NCBI GenBank assembly: GCA_036505795.1 | Contig: DASXSU010000055.1 | Coordinates: 1 to 25,966, forward strand | Direction: 5' to 3' | Source of the DNA: NS-11 sp036505795 | GTDB lineage: Bacteria > Nitrospirota > Nitrospiria > Nitrospirales > NS-4 | DNA: 25,966 bases | Part shown: positions 1 through 8,062 of the stretch, piece after piece | How positions within the stretch are numbered: the first letter of the stretch is position 1 | Layout: each line of letters opens with the position of its first letter | The notes under the pieces: generated by a model | Databases searched by the model: none | What the model saw: only the letters and a program-made list of their open reading frames with translations | What the model was told of the DNA's origin: nothing | Position numbers and translations under genes: made by a program

Positions 1-38
1 GTTCGAATAGAACCAGCCAGCCGTAGGTCAGGTACCGC

Positions 39-66
39 CCGGGCAGGGTCTTGAGATCCTGCCCGG
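39..66. other. GC-rich inverted repeat near the window start
   Basis: CCGGGCAGG is repeated as CCTGCCCGG around a 10-nt centre, giving a strong 9-bp stem. No T-run follows on either strand, so an intrinsic terminator is not certain; it may end a transcript from outside the window. Apart from this hairpin I see no gene or other clear feature in bases 1-228. Confidence 0.4.
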
Positions 67-228
67 CATTCCTCACGTAGCTTCTCTACACTGTAGCTAA
101 TCTCTCCCCAGTACAATGCCAGCCCTGCCATCGGATTGGACATTTTGCCTAAGAACACGAGGTCTTTGTCTATTGGCGTGTATCTCTGGGATTTGTTAGC
201 GTCTCCTAACTGTAAAAGGAGGCGCCAG

Positions 229-393
229 ATGGATTGTCCCAAATGCCAAGGTTTGATGGTTCAAGAACGCGTCTCAGACGGGCTGATATACCTGAAGGAA
301 TGGCGCTGTTTAAACTGCGGATTTATTCTTGATCCGGTAATTGTTCAGCACAGAACGCAAAATCTCCAGAAGACTGGAGCCGCCGCAGCCTAA
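229..393 (+). CDS. Small zinc-ribbon protein
   Basis: This 54-residue protein has two CxxC knuckles, MDCPKCQG at the N-terminus and WRCLNCGF about 25 residues later. That is the layout of a treble-clef or rubredoxin-like zinc ribbon binding one Zn with four cysteines. The reading frame is open upstream to base 136, but the ATG at 229 is preferred because AAGGAGG lies 6 nt before it and because it places the first knuckle at the very N-terminus. The stop codon overlaps the Shine-Dalgarno of the next gene, so the two are probably translated from one message. No catalytic domain is present; such peptides are usually nucleic-acid or protein-binding, but a specific role cannot be assigned. Confidence 0.75.
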   Translation: MDCPKCQGLMVQERVSDGLIYLKEWRCLNCGFILDPVIVQHRTQNLQKTGAAAA

Positions 394-404
394 GGAGGTG
401 CATG

Positions 405-581
405 ATGTTGAGATGGGCCCTTATCTTCTTCGTGATCTCCATGATCGCCGCCTTTTTCGGATTCACCGACGCCGCGGCGGGAGCGGCGGAAATCGCCAAA
501 GTGCTCTTCTACATTTTCCTGGCGGTTTGTGCGGTGTTCCTGATCTTGGGCGTGACGGTCGCGCAAAAACTTCGCGCGTAA
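405..581 (+). CDS. DUF1328 (YtjA-like) small membrane protein
   Basis: This 58-residue peptide starts MLRWALIFFVISMIAAFFGF and is almost entirely two membrane helices (about residues 2-20 and 33-54) joined by a short A/G-rich turn, ending in AQKLRA. The N-terminal pattern matches the DUF1328/YtjA family of bacterial inner-membrane peptides, whose function is unknown. AAGGAGGT, overlapping the upstream stop, gives a 6-nt spacing to the ATG at 405; an in-frame ATG at 402 is also possible but sits only 3 nt from the Shine-Dalgarno. It follows the zinc-ribbon gene with an 11-nt gap, so the pair forms a small operon. Confidence 0.85.
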   Translation: MLRWALIFFVISMIAAFFGFTDAAAGAAEIAKVLFYIFLAVCAVFLILGVTVAQKLRA

Positions 582-603
582 GCCCCTCACGACTGCGGAA
601 GCA

Positions 604-630
604 GGCCGGCTTTCGGTACGGGAGCCGGCC
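604..630. terminator. Hairpin between converging genes
   Basis: GGCCGGCT and AGCCGGCC form a perfect 8-bp stem around an 11-nt loop, exactly between the stop of the DUF1328 gene (581) and the stop of the cytochrome b/c gene (643). The position suggests a shared terminator, but no T-tract follows on either strand, so it may be Rho-assisted or act only as an mRNA 3' end. Confidence 0.5.
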
Positions 631-642
631 TCGCCCCGTATC

Positions 643-1974
643 TTATGAACCCGTCGGCCGTTTTAAGGTCATCACATAGCTCGTGAGCTCGTTGATCTCC
701 TGATCGTTTAACGGAAACTTCGGCATAATCGATCCCGGCGACACAGATTGCGGATTGCGGAAATGCTTCAGGTGCCACTCCCGCTCCGGCCTGGTATCCC
801 CGACAAATGACAGATCCGGACAGATCGCGCCGCCTTCCCCATGGATCCGATGACAGGTCGCGCAGCTGAACCGCGCGTAGAGGGCCTGCCCTCTGGCGAC
901 GGCAGGGTCCACGCGCTTCACGGCATATAAATCCCGAAGGGAGATTCCCAAGAGGGTGAACACAACCGACAGAAACACAGCGCCGAGCGCGAGCGCGGCT
1001 GGGCGCGCGGCCGGGTGCCGGGCCGGACTACGATCGATGAAGGGCCAGAACAGCAGGCCGAGGAAAAAGATAGCGGGCAGGACCCAGGTCGCAAGCGGCT
1101 CGAGCGGGCCATGTACGTACTTTAAAAGCTGATAATAAAAGAGGAAGTACCATTCCGGAACCGGCATGAAGGTCGAATCGGAGGGGTTGGCTTTATCTGC
1201 CAAGGGAAAATGAACCGTGAGCGCGAGAACGGCGACGATCGCGAAGATTCCCAACATCACCACGGCATCCATATAGACCTGCCGCGGATAAAATGTCTCG
1301 CGGGTCATGGAAGCCCGCTCCTCGCTCCACGGGCCGGCAGGCCCGACCCGGCGCAGGATAAACAGATGCAGCAGAATCCCGCCTCCGATGACGGCCGGAA
1401 GGAAAAGCACGTGGACGGCAAAGAAGCGCGAGAGTGTCAACGCCCCCAGCGACTCACCGGCACGCAGTACACTGGCAAAGAAATCGCCGACGATCGGGAC
1501 GGTGCCGACCATGTTGATCCCGATCTGCGTGGCCCAATACGCGTTTTGGTCCCACGGTAACAGATAGCCGGTAAACGCGAAGGTCAAGGTGATCAGAAAC
1601 AGCACCACGCCCACCATCCACATCACTTCTCGCGGCGGTTTGTAGGCGCCAAAGAGAAAGGTTTGCAGCATATGCAACCCGATCAGGACGACCATCGCCG
1701 ACGCGCCCCAGTGATGCAGGCCGCGCACGAACTGTCCGAACATCACCTCCTTTTCGATGAACTGAATGCTGTCGTACGCGTGGTCCGGCGTCGGCGCGTA
1801 GTAAATCGCAAGAAACATCCCTGTCAGTGCTTGCAGTAAAAACAGAAAAAGCGTGGCGGAGCCGAACACATAGATCCAACTCGCCCCCCCTGGAATCGGC
1901 TCATCGAGCAAAGTGCGTTGGAGGCGTTTGAGTTTTAGCCGGCTGTCGAGCCATGTGTACAGGCGTGAAGGCAT
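643..1974 (-). CDS. Cytochrome b (b6/subunit IV type) fused to cytochrome c domain
   Basis: This 443-residue protein is the membrane core of a quinol:cytochrome c oxidoreductase. Residues 1-210 resemble cytochrome b6, with four helices and heme-ligand pairs H87/H101 (14 apart) and H188/H203 (15 apart, the b6f-type spacing). Residues 230-345 resemble subunit IV, with three helices and the quinol-site PEWY at 273-276. Residues 352-443 are a monoheme cytochrome c with CATCH at 371-375 and a likely Met ligand at 417 (SIMPKF). Cytochrome b6, subunit IV and a c-type heme donor, separate in classical complexes, are thus one chain. The frame is open to 2220, but translation should begin at ATG 1974: it lies 4 nt after the Rieske stop, with GAAAGG just upstream, and the longer N-terminus is antisense-like. 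It is the last gene of the Rieske operon. Confidence 0.93.
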   Translation of the reverse strand: MPSRLYTWLDSRLKLKRLQRTLLDEPIPGGASWIYVFGSATLFLFLLQALTGMFLAIYYAPTPDHAYDSIQFIEKEVMFGQFVRGLHHWGASAMVVLIGLHMLQTFLFGAYKPPREVMWMVGVVLFLITLTFAFTGYLLPWDQNAYWATQIGINMVGTVPIVGDFFASVLRAGESLGALTLSRFFAVHVLFLPAVIGGGILLHLFILRRVGPAGPWSEERASMTRETFYPRQVYMDAVVMLGIFAIVAVLALTVHFPLADKANPSDSTFMPVPEWYFLFYYQLLKYVHGPLEPLATWVLPAIFFLGLLFWPFIDRSPARHPAARPAALALGAVFLSVVFTLLGISLRDLYAVKRVDPAVARGQALYARFSCATCHRIHGEGGAICPDLSFVGDTRPEREWHLKHFRNPQSVSPGSIMPKFPLNDQEINELTSYVMTLKRPTGS

Positions 1975-1978
1975 CGGC

Positions 1979-2530
1979 TTACCTTTCAATCTTGGCGGAC
2001 AGGCCGGCCTTGAATTCCTCGTAGATGACCAGTACCCGGCCGTTCTCGACTTTAGTGGGTAAAGTGTCCAAGGGCCGCGGTGCCGGCCCCGCCAGCACTT
2101 CGCCCGTGATACTGTAGACGCTGCCGTGGCACGGGCACTTGAATTTCCGCTCGCTGCCGTCCCACCGATAGCCGCAACCCAGATGTGGGCAGAGCGGGGA
2201 GAACACCGTGACGTGGCCATCGCTGTCTTTCAGGGCCCAGACGGACTTCACGGCTTTGGTCTCAATGTACCCGTCTTTAATCGTCGTGACATGCTCGAGT
2301 TGCTTCGGTTCCTTCTGAGTCAGCTCATTGACACCTCCGATGTCGACCCAGCGTTTCGTCCGGCGTTTCAGACCGGGAGAGATGACGTACCCGGCCAACG
2401 GAATCGCCAGACTTAACCCAATGACGCCCACGATGGCGCCCGTCATCCAGACGAAGAATTTTCGTCGTGGCCCGATCGGCGTGTAAAACCCTCCGGTTTG
2501 TTGCTCATCGTGGCCGTCACCGCTTTCCAT
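1979..2530 (-). CDS. Rieske 2Fe-2S protein of the bc complex
   Basis: This 183-residue protein carries the two Rieske cluster boxes, CPHLGC at 114-119 and CPCHGS at 132-137, each supplying one Cys and one His to the [2Fe-2S] centre, plus the Cys pair of the structural disulfide. The N-terminus has PRRKFF (21-26) before a hydrophobic helice (27-50), the usual Tat-type uncleaved anchor that keeps the folded cluster domain on the periplasmic side. The start is ATG 2530, with GGAGGG 6 nt upstream. It is followed 4 nt later by the cytochrome b/c gene, so the two are translationally coupled. It passes quinol electrons to the c-heme domain encoded next to it. Confidence 0.95.
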   Translation of the reverse strand: MESGDGHDEQQTGGFYTPIGPRRKFFVWMTGAIVGVIGLSLAIPLAGYVISPGLKRRTKRWVDIGGVNELTQKEPKQLEHVTTIKDGYIETKAVKSVWALKDSDGHVTVFSPLCPHLGCGYRWDGSERKFKCPCHGSVYSITGEVLAGPAPRPLDTLPTKVENGRVLVIYEEFKAGLSAKIER

Positions 2531-2669
2531 GAATTCCCTCCGCTCGCCCTGAGACTGTGGAAAGGTCGCTGCTCACGCGCTCACCTCCGGTATCACGATC
2601 CCGTGAGGGCTGCGTTTGCCGTGCTCGGCAATCTCGACATCGCGCTCTTGCTCTTGATCATGTTCTCCC

Positions 2670-3944
2670 TCAAGCGTTTTCTGTGAGCAGATAACGCGCC
2701 AGTTCTCGGGCAATCCAACTCTCTTCGTCAGCAGGGATTACGTAGGCCGGAAGCGCTGCATCGTCGGGACTGATTCGCGCTGCAGCGCCGGGCTTGAGTC
2801 CGACGGCCTGTGCATTGCGCTCTTTGTCGATCGAAAGGCCGCACCACTGCATATTGTCACAAATGCCGGCGCGAACTCTTGGAACATTTTCCCCAATCCC
2901 GCCTCCGAAGATGACGGCGTCGGCGCCTCCAAGGGCGGCGAGGTACCCTCCGAGGTATTTGCGGGCGCGATAGCAGAACACGTCAATGGCCAGGGCCGCG
3001 CGCTGATCATCGTCCTCCTCGGCGGCGGCAAGCAGCGCGCTCATGTCCCGCGAGCGGCCTGAGATCCCGAGCAGGCCGGATCGCTCGTTGAGCCATTGTT
3101 CGACCACTTCGGCCTCGACCCCTTCGTGACGAACCAAATAACTGACGACCGATGGGTCAATGTCTCCTGACCGCGTACCCATGACCAATCCCTCAAGCGG
3201 GGTGAACCCCATCGAGGTATCGATGGAGCGGCCATAGCGGACGGCGGCCGCCGAACATCCATTGCCGAGGTGAAAAATAACAACACTCACCTCCTCGACT
3301 GCCTTTCCCGTGAAGGCCGCATAGCCGGCGAGTAGTGAGGCATGGGCGATGCCGTGAAATCCGTACCGGCGAATGCGATGGCGATCGGCAAGGTCCAGAG
3401 GGATTGCATAGGTGGAGGCGCGCGCCGGCATGGTTTGATGGAAGGCCGTATCGAAGACAGCGATGTTCGGAATGCCCGGACCGAGCGCCGCCCGAGCCGC
3501 GCGAATTCCGGCAAGACCGGCCGGGTTGTGCAAGGGGGCAAGTTCGGAGAGGGATTCCATGGTTTTCATCACCGCGTCATCGATCCGGACAGCGGCCTGA
3601 AAGCGATCCCCGCCATGGACGATTCGATGCCCCACGACCTCTACCGTCTTTAAAAGCGAGGAACTGCCGGACGCCGTCGTCAGGGAGCTCAAAAACTGGA
3701 AGGTCCATTCAAGCGCTTCCGGATGGTCTGCAACTGAGCGTTCCAGTACGACATGCCCGCCGCGCTCTGTCGTTGACTCCAGGGTTGCCTGACCCCCGAT
3801 CCCTTTGACGGAACCATTCGCGATCACCAGCGGTGGTGAGTTTTCGGACGCACCCGCCGCAATGCCGAGCAGCGCGAACTTGACTGATGAGCTACCGCTG
3901 TTGAGGACCAGCGCGTTCACGTGGTCATGACTTTGACACGGCAT
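2670..3944 (-). CDS. ackA: Acetate kinase
   Basis: This 424-residue protein matches the ASKHA acetate kinase family, which interconverts acetate + ATP and acetyl phosphate + ADP. Visible signatures are NSGSSS at 15-20, HRIVHGG at 105-111 (Arg106 is the expected substrate arginine), FDTAFH at 163-168 (the catalytic Asp region), the phosphate box HLGNGCS at 224-230, GTRSGDIDP at 255-263, and the adenosine box FGGGIGENVPRVR at 345-357. Length is slightly above the usual 400. The ATG at 3944 has AAGAGG almost touching it, a poor spacing; a GTG eight codons later would give the conventional VNALVLNSGSSS start. No phosphotransacetylase lies beside it. It follows the PRTase gene after 133 nt and precedes the Rieske gene by 139 nt on the same strand. 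Confidence 0.95.
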   Translation of the reverse strand: MPCQSHDHVNALVLNSGSSSVKFALLGIAAGASENSPPLVIANGSVKGIGGQATLESTTERGGHVVLERSVADHPEALEWTFQFLSSLTTASGSSSLLKTVEVVGHRIVHGGDRFQAAVRIDDAVMKTMESLSELAPLHNPAGLAGIRAARAALGPGIPNIAVFDTAFHQTMPARASTYAIPLDLADRHRIRRYGFHGIAHASLLAGYAAFTGKAVEEVSVVIFHLGNGCSAAAVRYGRSIDTSMGFTPLEGLVMGTRSGDIDPSVVSYLVRHEGVEAEVVEQWLNERSGLLGISGRSRDMSALLAAAEEDDDQRAALAIDVFCYRARKYLGGYLAALGGADAVIFGGGIGENVPRVRAGICDNMQWCGLSIDKERNAQAVGLKPGAAARISPDDAALPAYVIPADEESWIARELARYLLTENA

Positions 3945-4077
3945 CCTCTTTGCGGCGGAACTATCGTCACCTTTAATGCCCGCAACGATAATGCGAAATG
4001 AGGGACGGAAGCAATACTATGGATCGACGGAATTCTGTTCATCGCCGATGAGTGGGACGCGAACGACCCGGGAAGTT

Positions 4078-4758
4078 TCAGGATGTAGAGTCTCGCGCTC
4101 CGGAAGGGTTCTGCCGCTTCGTGGCGAGATCGAGCAGTTCGCGGACTTCGTCGTCGGAGGTCTGGGAAAAATCTTCATACCACTGTCCGACCCCAAAGAA
4201 CGGCTCAGGGGTAAAGCCGCAGACGATTTGATCCACGTCTGCTCTGAACTCATCGCAGGTGCTGGGCGCCCCGACCGGTACCGCTACGACAATCCGGGCG
4301 GGGCCCTGTTGCCGGAGCGCCGCCACCGCCGCCCGCATCGTAGACCCGGTCGCGAGCCCGTCATCGACGAGAATGATGGTCCGCCCTTGCACCTCAGGAG
4401 CCGCCCGCCCGCTGCGATAGAGCTGCTCCCGACGCTGCAATTCCTTCTGTTCCTCAGCGGTGGCTGCGTCGATGACCGCTTGCGGAATGCCAAGAGACTG
4501 CACCACGTCTTCATTCAGCACCCGGACTCCGCCGGTCGCGATCGCGCCCATCGCAAGCTCCTCATGGCCGGGGACCCCTAATTTGCGCACCACGAACAGG
4601 TCGAGCGGCGCTTTGAGGGCTGTGGCCAGCTCAAAGGCCACCGGCACCCCCCCGCGAGGCAGGGCCAGCACCAGCACGTCTTTCCGGTGTGCATACTCGT
4701 TGAGCATCGCGGCCAGCGCACGTCCTGCTTCCCTTCGATTCTGAAAGAGCGCGCTCAT
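4078..4758 (-). CDS. Phosphoribosyltransferase-family protein
   Basis: This 226-residue protein has the type I PRTase fold. The PRPP-binding loop is IILVDDGLATGST at 128-140, with the paired acidic residues and the GxxTGST turn, and the N-terminal region has ALPRGGVPVAFELA at 32-45. It belongs to the stand-alone group often annotated only as phosphoribosyltransferase, found beside dienelactone-hydrolase or erythromycin-esterase-type genes; one of the latter is at 18676 in this window. The substrate cannot be read from the sequence. The start ATG has no good Shine-Dalgarno. It is divergent from lon, with 132 nt between the starts, and is probably the first gene of the run leading into ackA. 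Confidence 0.88.
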   Translation of the reverse strand: MSALFQNRREAGRALAAMLNEYAHRKDVLVLALPRGGVPVAFELATALKAPLDLFVVRKLGVPGHEELAMGAIATGGVRVLNEDVVQSLGIPQAVIDAATAEEQKELQRREQLYRSGRAAPEVQGRTIILVDDGLATGSTMRAAVAALRQQGPARIVVAVPVGAPSTCDEFRADVDQIVCGFTPEPFFGVGQWYEDFSQTSDDEVRELLDLATKRQNPSGARDSTS

Positions 4759-4798
4759 AAGAACCCGGGTCTGATGAAATACCGGCTGAGAGTAGTGG

Positions 4799-4826
4799 TT
4801 GACTCCTTCACTTTGATGACTATCTT
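4799..4826 (+). promoter_or_regulatory. Predicted sigma70 promoter of lon
   Basis: TTGACT (4799-4804) and TATCTT (4821-4826) are separated by 16 nt, between the diverging PRTase and lon starts. The leader that follows contains a short inverted repeat, AGGCC-CAAAA-GGCCT, shortly before the lon Shine-Dalgarno (GAAAGGA). No CIRCE or heat-shock sigma element is obvious. Confidence 0.45.
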
Positions 4827-4890
4827 TATCGACATATCCTTATTCCCGTGAAAGCCTGAAGGCCCAAAAGGCCTATGGCGAAAGGAACAA

Positions 4891-7284
4891 ATGAGCAATA
4901 CAACTGATAATACCATCACTACCCTCCCCGTGCTTCCGGTAAAGCGAACGGTGCTGTTTCCGGGAGTGCAGGTCCCGCTGACCGTCGGGCGTGAACACTC
5001 AGTGGCTGCGGTTGAATTCGCATTAAAGACCGAAGAGAAGACGGTTCTCGTCGTGTCCCAACGCGATCCGGAAACCGCGGAACCGACTGTTGAAGACCTA
5101 TATACGATTGGCACAAAAGCGGTCATCAAGCAGGTGGGACGCACCGCCGATGGGCAGCTGCATGCCGTGGTTCAGGGGGTAGAGCGGTTCGTTTTACTGA
5201 AGGCGGAGCAGACCACCCCATTCCTGACGGTTCGAGGCCGGGAGCTTCCAGCCCCATTTGATTCAGGGCCACAAATCGACGCGCTTCACCGCGCCATCGT
5301 CGATCTTGTCGATGAACTGCCGCCGTTGATTCAATTGCCGGGCATCGGGGAAGTGGCCGAAACCCTGCGGACCGAGCGGAACCCCGTAAAGTTCGGGTAT
5401 CGGGTCGCCTCCCTCCTCAACCTTACCGTGGACAGCGAGCAGGCGCTCCTCGAAGCACCCACCTGCGCCGAATTGCTGCGCAAGGTCTTCTCGGCACTTT
5501 CTCACGAAGTGCAGGTCTTGCAATTACGAAACAAGATCGCCAGCGATGCGCAGGCGGAAATGGGCAAAACGCAACGGGACTATCTCCTCCGTCAACAATT
5601 AAAGGCAATTCAGCAGGAGCTCGGCGAGGGCGAAGGCGACGAGAGCGGCATTGGCGAGCTCAAGAAACGCGTGGAGGAGGCCGAGCTGCCGGAAGGCGTG
5701 CGCAAAGAGGCCGACCGAGAACTTGCGCGGCTCGCGAAGATTCCCGCGGCTTCTCCGGAGCATCAGGTCATCCGCAGCTACCTGGAGCTGCTACTCGAAC
5801 TGCCCTGGAGCAAGGCATCAGCGGAACCTCTGGACCTCGCCCGGGTACGCCAAGTCCTGGATGAAGATCATTATGGGATTCAGGACGTTAAGGAACGCAT
5901 TGTCGAGCATTTGGCAGTGCTGAAGTTAAACCCGGTTGCGAAAGCCCCGATCTTGTGCTTGGTGGGACCTCCGGGCGTTGGAAAAACCAGCCTCGGGCAG
6001 TCAATCGCGCGCGCCCTCGGACGGCGGTTTGAACGGATCAGCCTGGGCGGCATCCATGACGAAGCCGAGCTCCGCGGACACCGGCGCACCTACGTCGGCG
6101 CCATGCCCGGTCGAATCATTCAAGCGATCCGCCGCGCCGGCGTGAACAACCCGGTATTAATGTTGGACGAAGTGGACAAAATGGGACGGGATTTTCGGGG
6201 GGACCCGGCAGCGGCCCTGCTGGAAGTGTTGGACCCCGCGCAGAACCATACCTTCACGGATCATTATGTGGATTTGCCGTTCGACCTCTCGCAAGTGTTC
6301 TTTATCACGACGGCAAATAGTTTGGATCCTGTGACCGAACCCCTGCTGGACCGAATGGAGATTATTCGGTTACCCGGGTACAGCGAACACGAGAAGCGCG
6401 AGATCGCGAAACGCTACTTGTGGCCGCGGCGGCTGAAGGAGGCGGGCTTAAGCGCGGAGCAAGTGCCATTGGCTGATGAAATGATCACGGAGATTATTGG
6501 CCGGTATACTCGCGAGGCGGGCGTGCGACAGCTCGAGCAGATGCTTGGCCGCCTCACGCGAAAGGTCGCCGTGAAGTTGGCAGATATGGCATCCGCGGCT
6601 GAGCGGGATAGCTCTCCAATCGCCGTCGGACGGGAGCAGTTGGCCGAATGGCTGGGGACTGAGCGCTTCATGCCCGAAGAAGCACGCAAGCAGCTTCCAC
6701 CAGGTGTGGCGACCGGTCTGGCCTGGACACCCACGGGCGGCGACGTCCTCTACATCGAGACGACCCTTTTGCCGGGTGGGAACGACCTGACGCTGACCGG
6801 ACAGTTAGGTGAGGTGATGCAGGAGTCCGGGCGTGCGGCGCGCAGCTACTTGTGGTCCCACGCGGAGGCGATGGGCCTGGATATCTCGCGGTTCAAACGA
6901 AACGGCGTGCATATCCATGTGCCGGCAGGGGCGATCCCCAAGGACGGCCCTTCAGCAGGCATCACAATGGCCACGGCTCTTGCGTCGGCCTATCTCAACG
7001 TGCCGGTTCGAAGCGATACGGCCATGACCGGAGAGATCAGTCTGAGCGGACTGGTGCTTCCGGTAGGCGGAATTAAGGAAAAGATTCTGGCGGCAAGGCG
7101 AGCCGGTATTCGACGGGTGATTCTGCCGAAGGCCAATCAGAAGGATCTGAAAGAGGTTCCCGAACAGGTACGCAGCGAGATGAGTTTCATCTTCGTGGAG
7201 ACTATCGAAGAGGTGCTGCCGGCCGCTTTTCAAGAGAAGCCCGGCACGGAGGTTCATCCGGCCCTGGCTGCGACAAGCAACTAA
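4891..7284 (+). CDS. lon: ATP-dependent Lon protease
   Basis: This 797-residue protein is a full-length LonA: an N-terminal substrate-binding domain (about 10-200), a helical linker (205-310), an AAA+ module and a C-terminal Ser-Lys protease. Walker A is GPPGVGKT at 359-366 and Walker B LMLDEVDK at 423-430. The catalytic serine is S688 in PKDGPSAG and the catalytic lysine K731 in GGIKEKILAA, 43 residues apart as in E. coli Lon. It degrades misfolded and regulatory proteins in the cytoplasm. ATG 4891 has GAAAGGA just upstream. It is a single-gene unit: a promoter lies in the divergent gap and a 14-bp hairpin follows the stop. Confidence 0.98.
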   Translation: MSNTTDNTITTLPVLPVKRTVLFPGVQVPLTVGREHSVAAVEFALKTEEKTVLVVSQRDPETAEPTVEDLYTIGTKAVIKQVGRTADGQLHAVVQGVERFVLLKAEQTTPFLTVRGRELPAPFDSGPQIDALHRAIVDLVDELPPLIQLPGIGEVAETLRTERNPVKFGYRVASLLNLTVDSEQALLEAPTCAELLRKVFSALSHEVQVLQLRNKIASDAQAEMGKTQRDYLLRQQLKAIQQELGEGEGDESGIGELKKRVEEAELPEGVRKEADRELARLAKIPAASPEHQVIRSYLELLLELPWSKASAEPLDLARVRQVLDEDHYGIQDVKERIVEHLAVLKLNPVAKAPILCLVGPPGVGKTSLGQSIARALGRRFERISLGGIHDEAELRGHRRTYVGAMPGRIIQAIRRAGVNNPVLMLDEVDKMGRDFRGDPAAALLEVLDPAQNHTFTDHYVDLPFDLSQVFFITTANSLDPVTEPLLDRMEIIRLPGYSEHEKREIAKRYLWPRRLKEAGLSAEQVPLADEMITEIIGRYTREAGVRQLEQMLGRLTRKVAVKLADMASAAERDSSPIAVGREQLAEWLGTERFMPEEARKQLPPGVATGLAWTPTGGDVLYIETTLLPGGNDLTLTGQLGEVMQESGRAARSYLWSHAEAMGLDISRFKRNGVHIHVPAGAIPKDGPSAGITMATALASAYLNVPVRSDTAMTGEISLSGLVLPVGGIKEKILAARRAGIRRVILPKANQKDLKEVPEQVRSEMSFIFVETIEEVLPAAFQEKPGTEVHPALAATSN

Positions 7285-7300
7285 CAGCCTCCCCATTACG

Positions 7301-7333
7301 GTGGAGCTTTGACTCACGCAGTCGAAGCTCCAC
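7301..7333. terminator. Bidirectional terminator hairpin after lon
   Basis: GTGGAGCTTTGACT and AGTCGAAGCTCCAC form a 14-bp stem with a single G-T wobble and a 5-nt loop. It sits between the lon stop (7284) and the stop of the convergent small gene (7340). Neither side has a T-tract. The position and strength suggest it ends both transcripts. Confidence 0.65.
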
Positions 7334-7339
7334 CCAGGG

Positions 7340-7513
7340 TTACGCTGCGCGCTTGGCCGAGCCCCTAACAACGTAGGGACAAAGCTCGAACCCTACAATG
7401 AGGGTATCCTTGCCTCTGCCTTCAGCCAGCCTGGAACGTTTCTGCGCGGCGGCCAGGGACGAATGCCAGAACTGATTATCGTTCACCCACACCAGGTATC
7501 CTTGCTTGTTCAT
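7340..7513 (-). CDS. Small hypothetical protein
   Basis: This 57-residue basic protein starts MNKQGYLVWVNDNQFWHSSL and ends in a K/R/A-rich tail. I do not recognise a family. The first 35 residues look like a short beta-strand pair with aromatic residues followed by a helix rich in A, K and R; the central LIVGFELCPYVVRG is a hydrophobic strand. ATG 7513 is chosen because a G-rich Shine-Dalgarno-like run (GGGGGG) lies 4 nt upstream. It converges on lon with a terminator hairpin between. It could be one of a set of tiny soluble proteins in this window (8929, 23474, 25434) with a similar strand-plus-helix look. Confidence 0.5.
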   Translation of the reverse strand: MNKQGYLVWVNDNQFWHSSLAAAQKRSRLAEGRGKDTLIVGFELCPYVVRGSAKRAA

Positions 7514-8062
7514 GTTGCCCCCCAACCCGCGCTTTTGACGGATTTTGCCTGAATTTATGATCTAATACTTTAGAAGGGTAAGCTTAGTCCTAATGAGGGA
7601 GGAAGTCTACATGGGGCGATCCCGTAGGGAAGCTCAGTTTCCCCGGCCTTGGCTCTGAAAATATCTCGGAATCGGGGTTTTAGCTGGCTGGCAGTCGTTT
7701 TCGGGGGGCTTCAGGAAGCCAAGACAAGTCGCGCTGATGAGGAAGGCAAATCGAATGATGGGGCTGGTGCGGCGAGATTCACACCAACCCCACCAAACTA
7801 GCTCGGTGCCGGCTAGGCCGTTGACACGGCCAACGGCTCTCTGGCGTCCGAGCAACGCCGTCTGTAGCTGTAACACGTTTTTCCGTAGTTAAATACCAGA
7901 CAATAGAAGAGGTCTCTTACTATGGGGTAAGGACCCACGACTTGAGGTGACCCAAAGACAGGCACGGCATGCCGCCGGGTCAGGAGAAGAAGGACTAGAA
8001 GAACTAAAGAAGCCTACTTGCTTTTCTAAACATAGCGAGGGCCGGGTGGTGGAAGGCAGTTT
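7514..8062. other. Gene-free region with consecutive hairpins; possible structured RNA
   Basis: No convincing protein gene is visible. On the plus strand, TTGACG (7537) and TATGAT (15-nt spacing, suboptimal) precede GGGAGGAAG and a 15-codon ORF from about 7611 (MGRSRREAQFPRPWL). Four hairpins follow in 150 nt: GGCTT/AAGCC (7707-7720), a 10-bp stem with one mismatch (7760-7791), GGCCGT/ACGGCC (7816-7831) and GGCGT/ACGCC (7843-7859). A T5 run lies at 7878-7882. The arrangement of promoter, several stems and a T-run is what a small structured RNA of about 320 nt would look like. No known RNA (RNase P, tmRNA, SRP, 6S) motif was recognised. The rest, 7885-8062, holds nothing I can name. Confidence 0.3.

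Noticed and set aside
1..20. GTTCGAAT at the window start, like a tRNA T-loop
   Set aside because: The base that should pair with the first G of the loop is A, not C, and no acceptor end or CCA follows.
1974..2220. N-terminal extension of the cytochrome b/c frame into the Rieske gene
   Set aside because: It is the Rieske gene read in another frame; the start at 1974 has a Shine-Dalgarno and gives a normal b6 N-terminus.
7590..7615. GGGAGGAAGTC resembling the first conserved region of RNase P RNA
   Set aside because: It lacks the full GAGGAAAGTCC box, and no matching second conserved region occurs downstream.
7634..7876. 80-codon minus-strand reading frame
   Set aside because: No Shine-Dalgarno and no protein-like pattern; it lies over the run of hairpins.
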